NCBI GenBank assembly: GCA_023399465.1
Contig: JAEWPB010000119.1
Coordinates: forward strand, 1 to 64,000
DNA from: Pseudomonadota bacterium
GTDB taxonomy: Bacteria; Pseudomonadota; Alphaproteobacteria; Rhizobiales; Rhizobiaceae
Length of the DNA stretch: 64,000 bases
Reading direction: 5' to 3'
In this document: in pieces, positions 41,948 to 50,172 of the stretch
How positions within the stretch are numbered: position 1 is the stretch's first letter
How the letters are laid out: each line of letters opens with the position of its first letter
Notes under the pieces: generated by a model
Database searches by the model: none
What the model was told of the DNA's origin: nothing
What the model saw: the letters and a program-made list of their open reading frames with translations, nothing else
Program-made: the position numbers and the translations under genes

Positions 41948-42913
41948 ATGAAGTCCAAGATTTTTTCCGGCGTGATCCCGGCGCTGATGACCCCGTGCAA
42001 GGAAGACCGCACGCCTGATTTCGACCAGCTCGTCCGCAAGGGCAAGGAACTCATCGAAAAGGGCATGTCGGCGGTCGTCTACTGCGGTTCGATGGGCGAC
42101 TGGCCGCTGCTTTCCGATGAGCAGCGCATGGAAGGCGTCGAGCGCCTCGTCAAGGCTGGCATCCCCGTCATCGTCGGCACCGGTGCCGTCAACACCGCCT
42201 CGGCCGTTGCCCACGCAGCACACGCCCAGAAGGTCGGCGCCCAGGGCCTGATGGTCATCCCGCGCGTTCTGTCGCGCGGCTCGGTCATCGCTGCCCAGAA
42301 GAACCACTTCAAGGCGATCCTCTCGGCTGCCCCGGATCTTCCGGCCGTCATCTACAACAGCCCGTACTACGGCTTCGCGACCCGCGCCGACCTGTTCTTC
42401 GCGCTGCGCGCCGAGCATCCGAACCTCATCGGCTTCAAGGAATTCGGCGGCGCTGCCGACATGCGTTATGCGGCCGAGCACATCACCAGCCGCGATGACG
42501 ACGTCACCCTGATGATCGGCGTCGACACCTGCGTCTTCACCGGCTTTGTCGATTGCGGCGCGGTCGGCGCGATCACCGGCATCGGCTGCGTGCTGCCGAA
42601 GGAAGTCCTGCACATGTGCAATCTCGCCCGGGCGGCAGCTGCCGGCGACGCGGATGCTCGCCAGCGCGCGCTGGAACTGGAGCAGGCGCTTGCCGTTCTC
42701 TCGTCCTTCGACGAAGGTCCGGACCTTGTTCTGTACTTCAAGCACATGATGGTGCTGAAGGGCGACAAGGAGTACACGCTCCACTTCAACGAGACCGATG
42801 TGCTTTCCGACAGCCAGCGCGGTTACGTCGAAACCCAGCTCAAGCTGTTCGACACCTGGTATGCCGAGTGGAGCAAGCTGCCGGGCGCGGTACAGAAGTA
42901 CAAGGCTGCCTGA
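41948..42913 (+). CDS. DapA-family lyase/deaminase, probable Pyr4H2C deaminase
   Basis: Class I aldolase-fold enzyme of 321 residues, dihydrodipicolinate synthase family. The Schiff-base lysine is in NLIGFKEFGG (near residue 164) and the catalytic tyrosine in AVIYNSPYYGF (near 136). In hydroxyproline degradation this family member (HypD type) deaminates and dehydrates delta1-pyrroline-4-hydroxy-2-carboxylate to alpha-ketoglutarate semialdehyde, exactly the step missing between the oxidase at 48908 and the dehydrogenase at 44281. True DapA activity is less likely because the gene lies among hydroxyproline genes and carries the non-DapA-type GSMGDWPLL segment. AGAGGAG lies upstream of the ATG; a rho-independent terminator follows. 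Confidence 0.85.
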   Translation: MKSKIFSGVIPALMTPCKEDRTPDFDQLVRKGKELIEKGMSAVVYCGSMGDWPLLSDEQRMEGVERLVKAGIPVIVGTGAVNTASAVAHAAHAQKVGAQGLMVIPRVLSRGSVIAAQKNHFKAILSAAPDLPAVIYNSPYYGFATRADLFFALRAEHPNLIGFKEFGGAADMRYAAEHITSRDDDVTLMIGVDTCVFTGFVDCGAVGAITGIGCVLPKEVLHMCNLARAAAAGDADARQRALELEQALAVLSSFDEGPDLVLYFKHMMVLKGDKEYTLHFNETDVLSDSQRGYVETQLKLFDTWYAEWSKLPGAVQKYKAA

Positions 42914-42937
42914 TAGCGCCAAGCGTTCATCTCAAGG

Positions 42938-42966
42938 AAGCCCTCCCTCGCGGGAGGGCTTTTTTT
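42938..42966 (+). terminator. Rho-independent terminator after the deaminase gene
   Basis: AAGCCCTCCC, TCGC loop and GGGAGGGCTT followed by a T run to 42966: a clear intrinsic terminator 25 bases past the stop codon. Confidence 0.9.
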
Positions 42967-43008
42967 GTTGCCTGAATGAAATCTGGCGACGCGACGTTCA
43001 AGGCAAGC

Positions 43009-43054
43009 AAAAAAGCCCCCGGTCGTCGATCTCTGTGGATCGAAGACCGGGGGC
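43009..43054 (-). terminator. Rho-independent terminator of the LDH2-type gene
   Basis: On the minus strand GCCCCCGGTC (43054-43045) pairs with GACCGGGGGC (43024-43015), with an inner TCGATC/GATCGA stem, followed by six T residues (43014-43009). Confidence 0.88.
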
Positions 43055-43098
43055 CGATCAGGATGCGGCGCGGGTGATTCGCCCCGCCGGCGGATGCG

Positions 43099-44136
43099 TC
43101 AGGCGATAGCGTCGAGGCCGAGCGCCAGCAGGCGGTCCAGCTGCTGGATTTCACTCTCGTTCAGGACGATGCCATCGGCCGCGGACTTTGCGCGCGCGGC
43201 ATAGCGGCGCTGCGAGGGCAGGCGGGCGCCCTGGCCGACGATCGATTCGAACAGCACTTCCGCCCGGGCGAACGGGTTGCCGGGCCGGCCGGCCGAGAAG
43301 GCCTCGGGCGAGAAGGCGAGGATGAGCTCGCCATGGAACGGCGCCAGCGTCGTGGTCCCGAGATAGTCGAGGACTTCGGGGCTGGTGAGATCGCCGATCA
43401 TGATACCGGCGAGCAGCTCGATCATCGTGCCGATGGCAGAACCCTTGTGGCCGCCGAACGGCAGCATGGCGCCGGCGAGCGCGGCTTCCGGATCGGTTGT
43501 CGGGTTGCCGTCGGCATCGATCGCCCAGCCTTCCGGCAGTTGCTTGCCGGCGCGGCGATGAAGCTCGATCTCGCCGCGGGCGGCAACCGAGGTGGCGAAG
43601 TCGAAGACATAGGGCGAGGTGCCGGGGCGCGGCCAGCCGAAGGCAAAGGGGTTGGTGCCGAGGAGCGGCTTGTTGCCACCGGTCGGCGCAACGGTCGCGT
43701 AGCTCGGGCACATCACCAGCGTCGCCAGCCCCTGTTCGGTCACAGCTTCGGCTTCCGGCCAGAGGGCAGAGAAATGGGTGCAGTCGTTGATGGCCATGGC
43801 AGCCAGACCGAAGGAGCGGGCGCGTTCGGCAAGCGCCGGCAGACCGAGTTCGAAGGCCGGGTTGGCGAAGCCGCCCTTGGCGTCGACCTTGACGATGGCC
43901 GATCCGTCCTGGAGCAGGAGCTCGGGCACGGCGTCGGCCTTCACCTTGCCGGCCTTGACGGTCCGCAGCGCGCCCTCGATCCGGTAGATGCCATGCGATT
44001 TGCAGGCATCCCGCTCGCCGGCGACGATCACCCGCGCGAGTGCGCCCGCCTGGATGGCGTTCAGGCCGGCCTTGCGAAAGATCGCTTCAACGCGCTCTTC
44101 CAGTGCGGTGATCGATAGCGTGGTGGTCTCAGTCAT
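43099..44136 (-). CDS. LDH2/malate dehydrogenase-family reductase, probable delta1-pyrroline-2-carboxylate reductase
   Basis: NAD(P)-dependent oxidoreductase, 345 residues, of the LDH2/YlbC family (no Rossmann fold). The NNGxx-type segments appear as DGSAIVKVDAKGGFANPAFE (near residue 75), INDCTHFSALWPEAE (catalytic histidine near 120), and GHKGSAIGTMIELLAG (near 230). Family members reduce delta1-pyrroline-2-carboxylate and piperideine-2-carboxylate, or oxidise malate or ureidoglycolate. Because a cis-3-hydroxyproline dehydratase (aconitase X, 51171) makes delta1-pyrroline-2-carboxylate, conversion of that to L-proline is the best guess. It diverges from the semialdehyde dehydrogenase across an inverted repeat and ends at its own terminator. 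Confidence 0.85.
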   Translation of the reverse strand: MTETTTLSITALEERVEAIFRKAGLNAIQAGALARVIVAGERDACKSHGIYRIEGALRTVKAGKVKADAVPELLLQDGSAIVKVDAKGGFANPAFELGLPALAERARSFGLAAMAINDCTHFSALWPEAEAVTEQGLATLVMCPSYATVAPTGGNKPLLGTNPFAFGWPRPGTSPYVFDFATSVAARGEIELHRRAGKQLPEGWAIDADGNPTTDPEAALAGAMLPFGGHKGSAIGTMIELLAGIMIGDLTSPEVLDYLGTTTLAPFHGELILAFSPEAFSAGRPGNPFARAEVLFESIVGQGARLPSQRRYAARAKSAADGIVLNESEIQQLDRLLALGLDAIA

Positions 44137-44186
44137 CTTGCTCTCTCATGGCTGTCCTGACCGCGGCGGCCAGGGAGGTTGATGTT

Positions 44187-44207
44187 TTGCATACATAGAG
44201 TATACAA
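44187..44207. promoter_or_regulatory. Inverted repeat between divergent reductase and dehydrogenase genes
   Basis: TTGCATAC (44187-44194), 5 bases, GTATACAA (44200-44207): an almost perfect 8-bp dyad in the divergent promoter. The core ATAC-N5-GTAT recurs at 45875-45887 before the transporter genes. A GntR-type operator is likely. Confidence 0.55.
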
Positions 44208-44280
44208 AGATCCGACAAGGGCAACGCTTGAGACAAATTCTCCCGTGCTGCGCCCCAGGTTTTATAGAAAGGAACGTCAG

Positions 44281-45798
44281 ATGGCCTTCATCCCCAAAGG
44301 AAAACACCTCGTCAAGGGCGAATGGCTCGAGGGTGCCGGCACCTTCGCCTCCGCCCCGGCGCACGGCCCGGTGCACCAGTTCTCCGCTGGCACTGTGGAG
44401 CTTGTGAGCAAGGCCTGTGAAGCTGCCGAGGAAGCATCCTGGAGCTACGGCGACTCTTCCCGCGCCGAACGCGCGGCATTCCTGCGGGCGATCGCCGACG
44501 AGATCGAGGCGCGTGCCGAGGCGATCACCGAGATCGGAAGCCAGGAAACCGGCCTTCCGGAAGCGCGTCTTCAGGGCGAGCGCGGCCGCACCACCGGGCA
44601 GCTCCGTCTCTTCGCCGATCATATCGAGAAGGGCGACTATCTCGACAACCGATTCGACGCGGCACTTCCGGACCGCCAGCCGGCACCGCGCCCGGAACTC
44701 CGCCTGATCCAGCGGCCGATCGGCCCGGTCGCGGTCTTCGGCGCCTCCAACTTCCCGCTCGCATTCTCCACCGCCGGTGGCGATACTGCAGCCGCGCTGG
44801 CTGCCGGTTGCCCTGTCGTGGTCAAGGGCCATTCGGCCCATCCGGGCACCGGCGAGATCATCGCTGACGCCATCGATGCGGCGATCCGCAAGACCGGCGT
44901 GCATCCGGGCGTCTTCGCGCTGATCCAGGGCGGCAGCCGCGAGGTCGGCCATGCGCTGGTGCAGCATCCCAGGATCAAGGCGGTCGGCTTCACCGGTTCG
45001 CTTGCCGGCGGTCGCGCGCTGTTCGACCTCTGCGCCGCACGGCCGGAGCCGATTCCCTTCTTCGGCGAACTTGGTTCGGTCAACCCGATGTTCCTGCTGC
45101 CGGAAGCAATGAAGGCGCGCGCCGAGTCGCTCGGTCAGGGCTGGGCCGGTTCGCTGGTGATGGGCGCAGGGCAGTTCTGCACCAATCCGGGTATCGCCGT
45201 GGTCATCAATGGTGCCGATGCCGACAAGTTCACGGCGGCGGCGCTCGAGGCGCTGGCCAAGGTCGGACCGCAAACGATGTTGACAGACGGGATCGCAAAG
45301 GCCTATCAGGACGGCCAGACGCGTTTTGCCACCCGCAATACCGTCAAGCCGCTGCTGCTGACCGAATCGTCCGGCCGCTCGGCATTGCCCAACCTGTTCG
45401 AGACGACGGGTGCGCAGTTCCTCTCCGATCATGCGCTGGGTGAAGAGGTCTTCGGACCGCTCGGTCTCGTGGTCCGGGTCGATTCTGTGGAAGAGATGGA
45501 GCGGCTCGCCCGCGGTTTCGAGGGACAGCTGACCGCGACGATCCACATGGATGCGGGTGATATCGAAGCTGCCAAGCAGCTTCGCCCTGTGCTGGAGCGC
45601 AAGGCAGGCCGCGTGCTGGTCAACGGCTTCCCGACGGGTGTCGAGGTTGTCGATTCCATGGTCCATGGCGGACCCTATCCGGCCTCGACAAATTTCGGGG
45701 CAACCAGCGTCGGCACGATGTCGATCCGCCGGTTCCTGCGTCCGGTTTCTTATCAGAACATGCCGGAAGAGCTGCTGCCGGAGGATTTCCGCGGCTAA
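44281..45798 (+). CDS. Alpha-ketoglutarate semialdehyde dehydrogenase (aldehyde dehydrogenase family)
   Basis: NAD(P)-dependent aldehyde dehydrogenase of 505 residues. The active-site cysteine is in MGAGQFCTNPGIAVV (near residue 300), the general-base glutamate in IPFFGELGSVNPMF (near 265), and the cofactor loop reads VGFTGSLAGGRALFD. This is the KGSA dehydrogenase subgroup, which makes alpha-ketoglutarate, the final step of hydroxyproline and sugar-acid degradation. It starts at ATG 44281 with AAGGA upstream, divergent from the LDH2-type reductase. Downstream lie the amino acid importer genes. The matching deaminase is at 41948, so the two enzymes complete the pathway. Confidence 0.9.
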   Translation: MAFIPKGKHLVKGEWLEGAGTFASAPAHGPVHQFSAGTVELVSKACEAAEEASWSYGDSSRAERAAFLRAIADEIEARAEAITEIGSQETGLPEARLQGERGRTTGQLRLFADHIEKGDYLDNRFDAALPDRQPAPRPELRLIQRPIGPVAVFGASNFPLAFSTAGGDTAAALAAGCPVVVKGHSAHPGTGEIIADAIDAAIRKTGVHPGVFALIQGGSREVGHALVQHPRIKAVGFTGSLAGGRALFDLCAARPEPIPFFGELGSVNPMFLLPEAMKARAESLGQGWAGSLVMGAGQFCTNPGIAVVINGADADKFTAAALEALAKVGPQTMLTDGIAKAYQDGQTRFATRNTVKPLLLTESSGRSALPNLFETTGAQFLSDHALGEEVFGPLGLVVRVDSVEEMERLARGFEGQLTATIHMDAGDIEAAKQLRPVLERKAGRVLVNGFPTGVEVVDSMVHGGPYPASTNFGATSVGTMSIRRFLRPVSYQNMPEELLPEDFRG

Positions 45799-45817
45799 GC
45801 CAAGCTGTTGAGCGGAA

Positions 45818-45846
45818 AGGGGGTTTTCCAGAGTGGACGACCCCCT
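45818..45846 (+). terminator. Weak stem-loop after the semialdehyde dehydrogenase gene
   Basis: AGGGGGT (45818-45824) and ACCCCCT (45840-45846) pair across a 15-base loop, about 20 bases after the stop. There is no T tract, so termination is uncertain. Confidence 0.35.
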
Positions 45847-45874
45847 GCCGGATCCCCCTGAATATCTTGTGATT

Positions 45875-45887
45875 ATACTATTTGTAT
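45875..45887 (+). promoter_or_regulatory. ATAC-N5-GTAT site upstream of the transporter operon
   Basis: ATAC (45875-45878), 5 bases, GTAT (45884-45887) in an AT-rich stretch about 90 bases before the binding-protein ATG. Same core and spacing as at 44187-44207; the outer bases differ. Confidence 0.45.
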
Positions 45888-45977
45888 ATTGCTTGTATTT
45901 TGCGGTTGCTTTACGTGCAAAGTCGCGAAATAGTGACCTCGCTATTGATCGACTGACCAAAAATTGGGAGTGAATTT

Positions 45978-46784
45978 ATGAAGACCTCTGCCCTCGTCAT
46001 CGGCCTCATGGCTGCCACCGTGCTCGCTTCCGCGGCAAAGGCGGACAAGCTGGACGATATCGTTGCTTCCGGTACGCTGCGTTGCGCCGTCGTTCTCGAC
46101 TTCCCGCCGATGGGTTCGCGTGACGAAAACAACAACCCGATCGGCTTTGACGTCGACTACTGCAACGACCTCGCCAAGGCTCTCGGCGTCACCGCCGAAA
46201 TCGTCGAGACCCCGTTCCCTGAGCGTATCCCCGCTCTGATGTCGGGCCGCGTTGACGTTGGTGTTGCTTCGACTTCCGATACGTTGGAGCGCGCCAAGAC
46301 CGTCGGTATGACGATCCCTTACTTCGCCTTCGAAATGGCCGTTACCGCCAATGACAAGACGGGCATCAAGACCTTCGAAGACATGAAGGGCAAGGTTGTT
46401 GGCGCCACCGCCGGTACCTTCGAAGCCATTGCGCTCGAAAAGCAGGTCAAGGAATGGGGCGTCGGTGAGTTCCGTCCCTACCAGACCCAGGCTGACGTGT
46501 TTCTCGCTCTGAGCCAGGGGCAGATCGACGCCACCGTCTCCACCTCCACCGTGGCGCAGGCCAATGTGAAGACCGGCAATTTTGCGGGCATCTCGGTCGT
46601 TGGCAAGGCGCCGTTCGACGTTGACTACGTCGCTCTCTTCACCAATCGCGAAGAATATGGCCTGATCAACTTCCTCAACCTGTTCATCAATCAGCAGGTC
46701 CGTACCGGCCGTTATGCTGAACTTTACGAGAAGTGGGTTGGCGGCGAAGTACCGGCTCTGTCGGTAAACGGCGTCTATCGCTGA
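45978..46784 (+). CDS. Polar amino acid ABC transporter substrate-binding protein (family 3)
   Basis: Periplasmic receptor, 268 residues. A Sec signal peptide (MKTSALVIGLMAATVLASAA, cleavage after AKA) precedes a family 3 solute-binding domain with GTLRCAVVLDFPPMGSRDEN and GFDVDYCNDLAKALG in lobe 1 and VGATAGTFEAIALEKQV at the hinge to lobe 2. It is the first gene of a PAAT-type importer with two permeases and an ATPase, followed by D-hydroxyproline oxidase and hydroxyproline epimerase, so hydroxyproline is the probable ligand. Codon use is less extreme in GC, typical for a highly expressed gene. A strong hairpin at 46801-46826 follows. Confidence 0.9.
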   Translation: MKTSALVIGLMAATVLASAAKADKLDDIVASGTLRCAVVLDFPPMGSRDENNNPIGFDVDYCNDLAKALGVTAEIVETPFPERIPALMSGRVDVGVASTSDTLERAKTVGMTIPYFAFEMAVTANDKTGIKTFEDMKGKVVGATAGTFEAIALEKQVKEWGVGEFRPYQTQADVFLALSQGQIDATVSTSTVAQANVKTGNFAGISVVGKAPFDVDYVALFTNREEYGLINFLNLFINQQVRTGRYAELYEKWVGGEVPALSVNGVYR

Positions 46785-46800
46785 TCTGACCGTTTCGTTG

Positions 46801-46826
46801 ACGGCGCGGGGAACTCCCCGCGCCGT
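46801..46826 (+). terminator. Stem-loop between binding-protein and permease genes
   Basis: ACGGCGCGGGG, AACT loop and CCCCGCGCCGT form an 11-bp perfect stem 16 bases after the binding-protein stop. Only a short T-rich stretch follows, so partial termination or 3' protection is likely, which would raise binding protein above permease levels. Confidence 0.65.
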
Positions 46827-46852
46827 TACTGTTTTCCAAAGGTGAGACGATA

Positions 46853-47518
46853 ATGTTCAACTACACCTTCCATTGGAACCAGGCGCTGAGGGCACTGCCG
46901 CAAATGCTGGACGGTGCGCTCGTCACGCTGCAGATTGCGCTCCTCTCCATGGCCGTCGGCCTGGCGATCGCCATCGCGCTGACGCTGTTCCGGCTGTCTG
47001 GAAGTCGAATTCTTGGTGGCATAGCGACTGCGTGGGTCGAAATCGCGCGTAACACGCCGGCGCTTTTCCAGATTTACATGGCCCATTTCGGTCTTGGCAA
47101 TTTCGGGATCCATCTTTCTCCCTACACGGCGCTGCTCGTCGGTATCGCATTCAACAATGCCGGATATCTCGCCGAGAACTTCCGCGGCGCGCTCAAGGCG
47201 ATCCCGGATACGCAGACCCGTGCCGGTCGCTCGCTCGGTATGGGCTCGATGCAGGCGTTCCGCTTTATCGTCATGCCGCAAATGCTGCGCATCGCATTCC
47301 TGCCGATCACCAACCAGATGGTCTGGGCGATCCTGATGACGTCGCTCGGTGTCACCGTCGGCATGAACACGGATCTCGCCGGTATCACCCAGGATCTCAA
47401 TGCGCGCTCCTTCCGTACCTTCGAATTCTTTGCCCTGGCCGCAGTGATCTACTACGTCCTCGCCAAGGTCATCACCATTGCCGCCCGGCTGGTCGCCTGG
47501 CGCATGTTCCGCTACTAG
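46853..47518 (+). CDS. Polar amino acid ABC transporter permease (HisQ/HisM family)
   Basis: Inner-membrane permease of 221 residues, the usual length, with about five helices. The EAA loop is GALKAIPDTQTRAGRSLGMG (near residue 110), the contact with the ATPase. It begins MFNYTFHWNQALRALPQMLD and is 13 bases upstream of the second permease, which starts MFNTALTWND; the two are paralogues forming a heterodimer in the PAAT family. Context points to hydroxyproline uptake. Confidence 0.92.
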   Translation: MFNYTFHWNQALRALPQMLDGALVTLQIALLSMAVGLAIAIALTLFRLSGSRILGGIATAWVEIARNTPALFQIYMAHFGLGNFGIHLSPYTALLVGIAFNNAGYLAENFRGALKAIPDTQTRAGRSLGMGSMQAFRFIVMPQMLRIAFLPITNQMVWAILMTSLGVTVGMNTDLAGITQDLNARSFRTFEFFALAAVIYYVLAKVITIAARLVAWRMFRY

Positions 47519-47531
47519 AGAGAGGTGAGAG

Positions 47532-48185
47532 ATGTTCAATACCGCCCTCACCTGGAATGATCTTGCCTTCCTTGCGCAAGGCGCAGGGATGACCCTGTTG
47601 GTCACTGCCGTCTCGGTGACCGCCGGTACGTTGCTGGGCGTGATCTTCGGCGTGATCCGGTTCCAGGCCGGCCCATACTGGGGCGCACCGCTTACTTTCG
47701 TGCTCGACATCTTCCGTTCGGTGCCGCTGCTGATCCAGCTGGTCCTCGGCAATGCGCTCCAGTCCATCATGAAGCTGGGCTGGCCGCCGTTCACGACCTC
47801 CTGCGTCGTGCTGTCGCTCTATACCGCGGCGTACTGCACCGAGATCGTTCGCGGGGGCATGGATGCCGTGCCGGCGACGACCCGTCGTGCCGCACGTTCG
47901 CTCGGCATGACCTGGTGGCAGGACATGCGCTATATCGTGGCGCCGCTTGCTACCCGCGTCTCCCTCCCGTCGTGGATTGGTCTTACCCTCGGCGTCATGA
48001 AGGACTCCGCCCTCGTGCTCTGGCTCGGCCTGATCGAGTTGCTGCGCGCGTCGCAGATCCTTGTCACCCGTCTGCAGGAACCGCTGTTCATCCTCCTGAT
48101 CTGCGGCGCCATCTACTTCATCATCAGCTTCCCCATCGCCCGGTTTGGCGGGTATCTCGAAAAACGGTGGTCCCCCAATGATTGA
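47532..48185 (+). CDS. Polar amino acid ABC transporter permease (HisQ/HisM family)
   Basis: Second inner-membrane permease of the importer, 217 residues. The EAA loop GGMDAVPATTRRAARSLGMT lies near residue 115, and the helices resemble the first permease. Its end overlaps the ATG of the ATP-binding protein by 8 bases. Together with 46853-47518 it forms the transmembrane channel for the family 3 binding protein. Confidence 0.92.
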   Translation: MFNTALTWNDLAFLAQGAGMTLLVTAVSVTAGTLLGVIFGVIRFQAGPYWGAPLTFVLDIFRSVPLLIQLVLGNALQSIMKLGWPPFTTSCVVLSLYTAAYCTEIVRGGMDAVPATTRRAARSLGMTWWQDMRYIVAPLATRVSLPSWIGLTLGVMKDSALVLWLGLIELLRASQILVTRLQEPLFILLICGAIYFIISFPIARFGGYLEKRWSPND

Positions 48186-48900
48186 GATTGAAAACGTTCG
48201 CAAATCCTTCGGTCCGCTGGAGGTCCTGAAGGGCATCAACCTCACCGTGAACAAGGGCGAGGTGGTCACGATCATCGGTGGTTCCGGTTCCGGCAAATCG
48301 ACGCTCCTGACCTGCATCAACGGCCTCGAGCCGATCGATTCCGGTCGCATCGTCGTCGATGGCATCGACGTCCATGCAAAGACCACTGACATCAACAAGC
48401 TGCGCCAGAAGGTCGGCATCGTGTTCCAGCAGTGGAATGCCTTCCCGCACCTGACCGTGCTCGAAAACGTCATGCTGGCACCGCGCAAGGTGCTCGGCAT
48501 GTCGAAGGCCGAGGCCGAGGAAGTCGCCGTCAAGCAGCTGACGCATGTCGGTCTTGCCGAGAAGCTCTCCGTCTATCCGGCCCGCATGTCGGGCGGTCAG
48601 CAGCAGCGTATGGCGATTGCCCGGGCGCTGGCGATGTCGCCGGAATACATGCTTTTCGACGAAGTCACCTCGGCGCTCGACCCGATGCTGGTCGGCGAAG
48701 TGCTTGACACGCTTCGGATGCTGGCTTCTGAAGGCATGACGATGATCTGCGTGACGCATGAAATGAAGTTCGCCCGCGAAGTCTCGGACCGTGTCGCCTT
48801 CTTCCATCAGGGCGTCATGGCCGAAATCGCGCCGCCGGAACAGCTGTTCGATGCGCCGCAGAACCCCGAAACCCAGAAGTTCCTGGCCGCGACACACTGA
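48178..48900 (+). CDS. Polar amino acid ABC transporter ATP-binding protein
   Basis: Cytoplasmic ATPase, 240 residues, HisP/GlnQ type. Walker A GGSGSGKST (near residue 38), Q-loop in VGIVFQQWNAFPHLTVL, signature MSGGQQQRMAIARALA (near 140), Walker B MLFDEVTSALDP and switch histidine in CVTHEMKFA are all present. In Walker B the usual DEPTSALDP proline position is valine (DEVTSALDP), seen in a minority of this family. The ATG at 48178 overlaps the permease end, and the next gene (oxidase) starts 7 bases after its stop, so all are one operon. Confidence 0.94.
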   Translation: MIEIENVRKSFGPLEVLKGINLTVNKGEVVTIIGGSGSGKSTLLTCINGLEPIDSGRIVVDGIDVHAKTTDINKLRQKVGIVFQQWNAFPHLTVLENVMLAPRKVLGMSKAEAEEVAVKQLTHVGLAEKLSVYPARMSGGQQQRMAIARALAMSPEYMLFDEVTSALDPMLVGEVLDTLRMLASEGMTMICVTHEMKFAREVSDRVAFFHQGVMAEIAPPEQLFDAPQNPETQKFLAATH

Positions 48901-48907
48901 GGGTAAC

Positions 48908-50158
48908 ATGAACGAGCAGACAAAGGCTGATGTCATTGTCATCGGCGCAGGTGTCGTCGGGCTTTCTGCGGCAATCGCCGCGCAGGCCCGGGGACTGGCG
49001 GTTCTGGTTCTGGACCGCGAAGGTCCTGCGGCAGGGGCATCGGCCGGTAATGCCGGCGCTTTCGCCTTCACCGATATCCTGCCGCTTGCGTCGCCGGGTA
49101 TCCTGAAGAAGGCGCCGAAATGGCTGCTCGATCCGCTCGGCCCGTTGACGGTTCCGCCCGCCTACGCGCTGCAGATTGCGCCATGGATGTTCCGCTTCTG
49201 GCGCGCCTGCGCGCCGGGGCGGGTGGCGCACTCGACCACGGCGCAGACCGCGCTGATGGATCTGTCGAAGGCCGAGCTCGAACCCTTCCTGCAGCGGAGC
49301 GGGACTTTGTCCATGCTGCGCAAGGACGGCAACCTCCAGGTTTACGAAGGCGAGGCCGAACTCAAGGCCTCGCTTCCCGGCTGGACGGCCCGCGAAAAGC
49401 ACGGCATCGAGTTTCATCATCTCGATGCGGCCGGCATGGCTGAAATCCAGCCCGGCCTGTCGCCGCGCTTCACCCACGGCACGTTCACGCCCGGCTGGTA
49501 TTCGATTGCCGATCCGAAGCTCTACACGCTCGCGCTCGCGGATCACTTCCGAGCGATGGGCGGGACGATCGAGCGTGCGGAAGTCACGGCTCTGCGTCCG
49601 CTCGACAGCGGCGTCGAGATCCTGACCGCGACCGGTAATGCCCGCCGCGCGGCCAAGGTGGTGGTATCGGCAGGAGCCTTCTCCCACCGCATCGCCCGCA
49701 CCATCGGCGAGAACATTCCGCTGGAAACCGAGCGCGGCTACAACACCACGCTTCCATCCGAGGCCTTCGATCTCCGCACCCAGGTGACCTTCGGCGGACA
49801 CGGTTTCGTCGTCAGCCGCCTGTCGACCGGCATCCGCGTCGGCGGCGCCGTCGAGCTTGGCGGCCTGAAACTGCCGCCGAACTACCGCCGCTCCGAGGCC
49901 ATGCTCAAGAAGGCGCAGACCTTCCTGCCGTGCCTGAAGCCGCAGGGCGGGGTGCAGTGGATGGGATTCCGGCCGTCGCTGCCTGACAGCCTGCCGGCCG
50001 TCGGCCACGCCCGCGCCACGTCGCGCGTCATCTATGCTTTCGGGCACGGCCACCTCGGCCTGACCCAGTCGGCGGGCACCGCCCGGATCGTTGCAGATCT
50101 CTTGACGGACCAGCCGACCGCCATTGACATTGCTTCTTTCTCGCCTCAACGATTCTGA
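48908..50158 (+). CDS. FAD-dependent D-amino acid oxidase, probable D-hydroxyproline dehydrogenase
   Basis: Flavoenzyme of 416 residues, DAO/DadA family. The dinucleotide-binding motif VIVIGAGVVGLSAAIAAQA lies at residues 10-28, and the FAD-ribose and C-terminal segment FGHGHLGLTQSAGTARIVAD near residue 380. In the pathway it oxidises cis-4-hydroxy-D-proline, made by the epimerase in the next gene, to delta1-pyrroline-4-hydroxy-2-carboxylate. It starts 7 bases after the ATPase stop and ends 14 bases before the epimerase start. Related D-amino acid dehydrogenases (DadA) have similar sequences, so the substrate rests on context. Confidence 0.88.
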   Translation: MNEQTKADVIVIGAGVVGLSAAIAAQARGLAVLVLDREGPAAGASAGNAGAFAFTDILPLASPGILKKAPKWLLDPLGPLTVPPAYALQIAPWMFRFWRACAPGRVAHSTTAQTALMDLSKAELEPFLQRSGTLSMLRKDGNLQVYEGEAELKASLPGWTAREKHGIEFHHLDAAGMAEIQPGLSPRFTHGTFTPGWYSIADPKLYTLALADHFRAMGGTIERAEVTALRPLDSGVEILTATGNARRAAKVVVSAGAFSHRIARTIGENIPLETERGYNTTLPSEAFDLRTQVTFGGHGFVVSRLSTGIRVGGAVELGGLKLPPNYRRSEAMLKKAQTFLPCLKPQGGVQWMGFRPSLPDSLPAVGHARATSRVIYAFGHGHLGLTQSAGTARIVADLLTDQPTAIDIASFSPQRF

Positions 50159-50172
50159 CAAAGGTCTCAACC

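Noticed and set aside
41948..42913. Annotation of the DapA-family gene as lysine biosynthesis dihydrodipicolinate synthase
   Set aside because: Its regulator, operator sites and neighbours are all hydroxyproline-catabolic, and the pathway needs exactly this family member.
42938..43054. Two adjacent GC-rich inverted repeats that look like a repeat element
   Set aside because: Each is explained as an intrinsic terminator for a convergent gene pair (T tracts on opposite strands).
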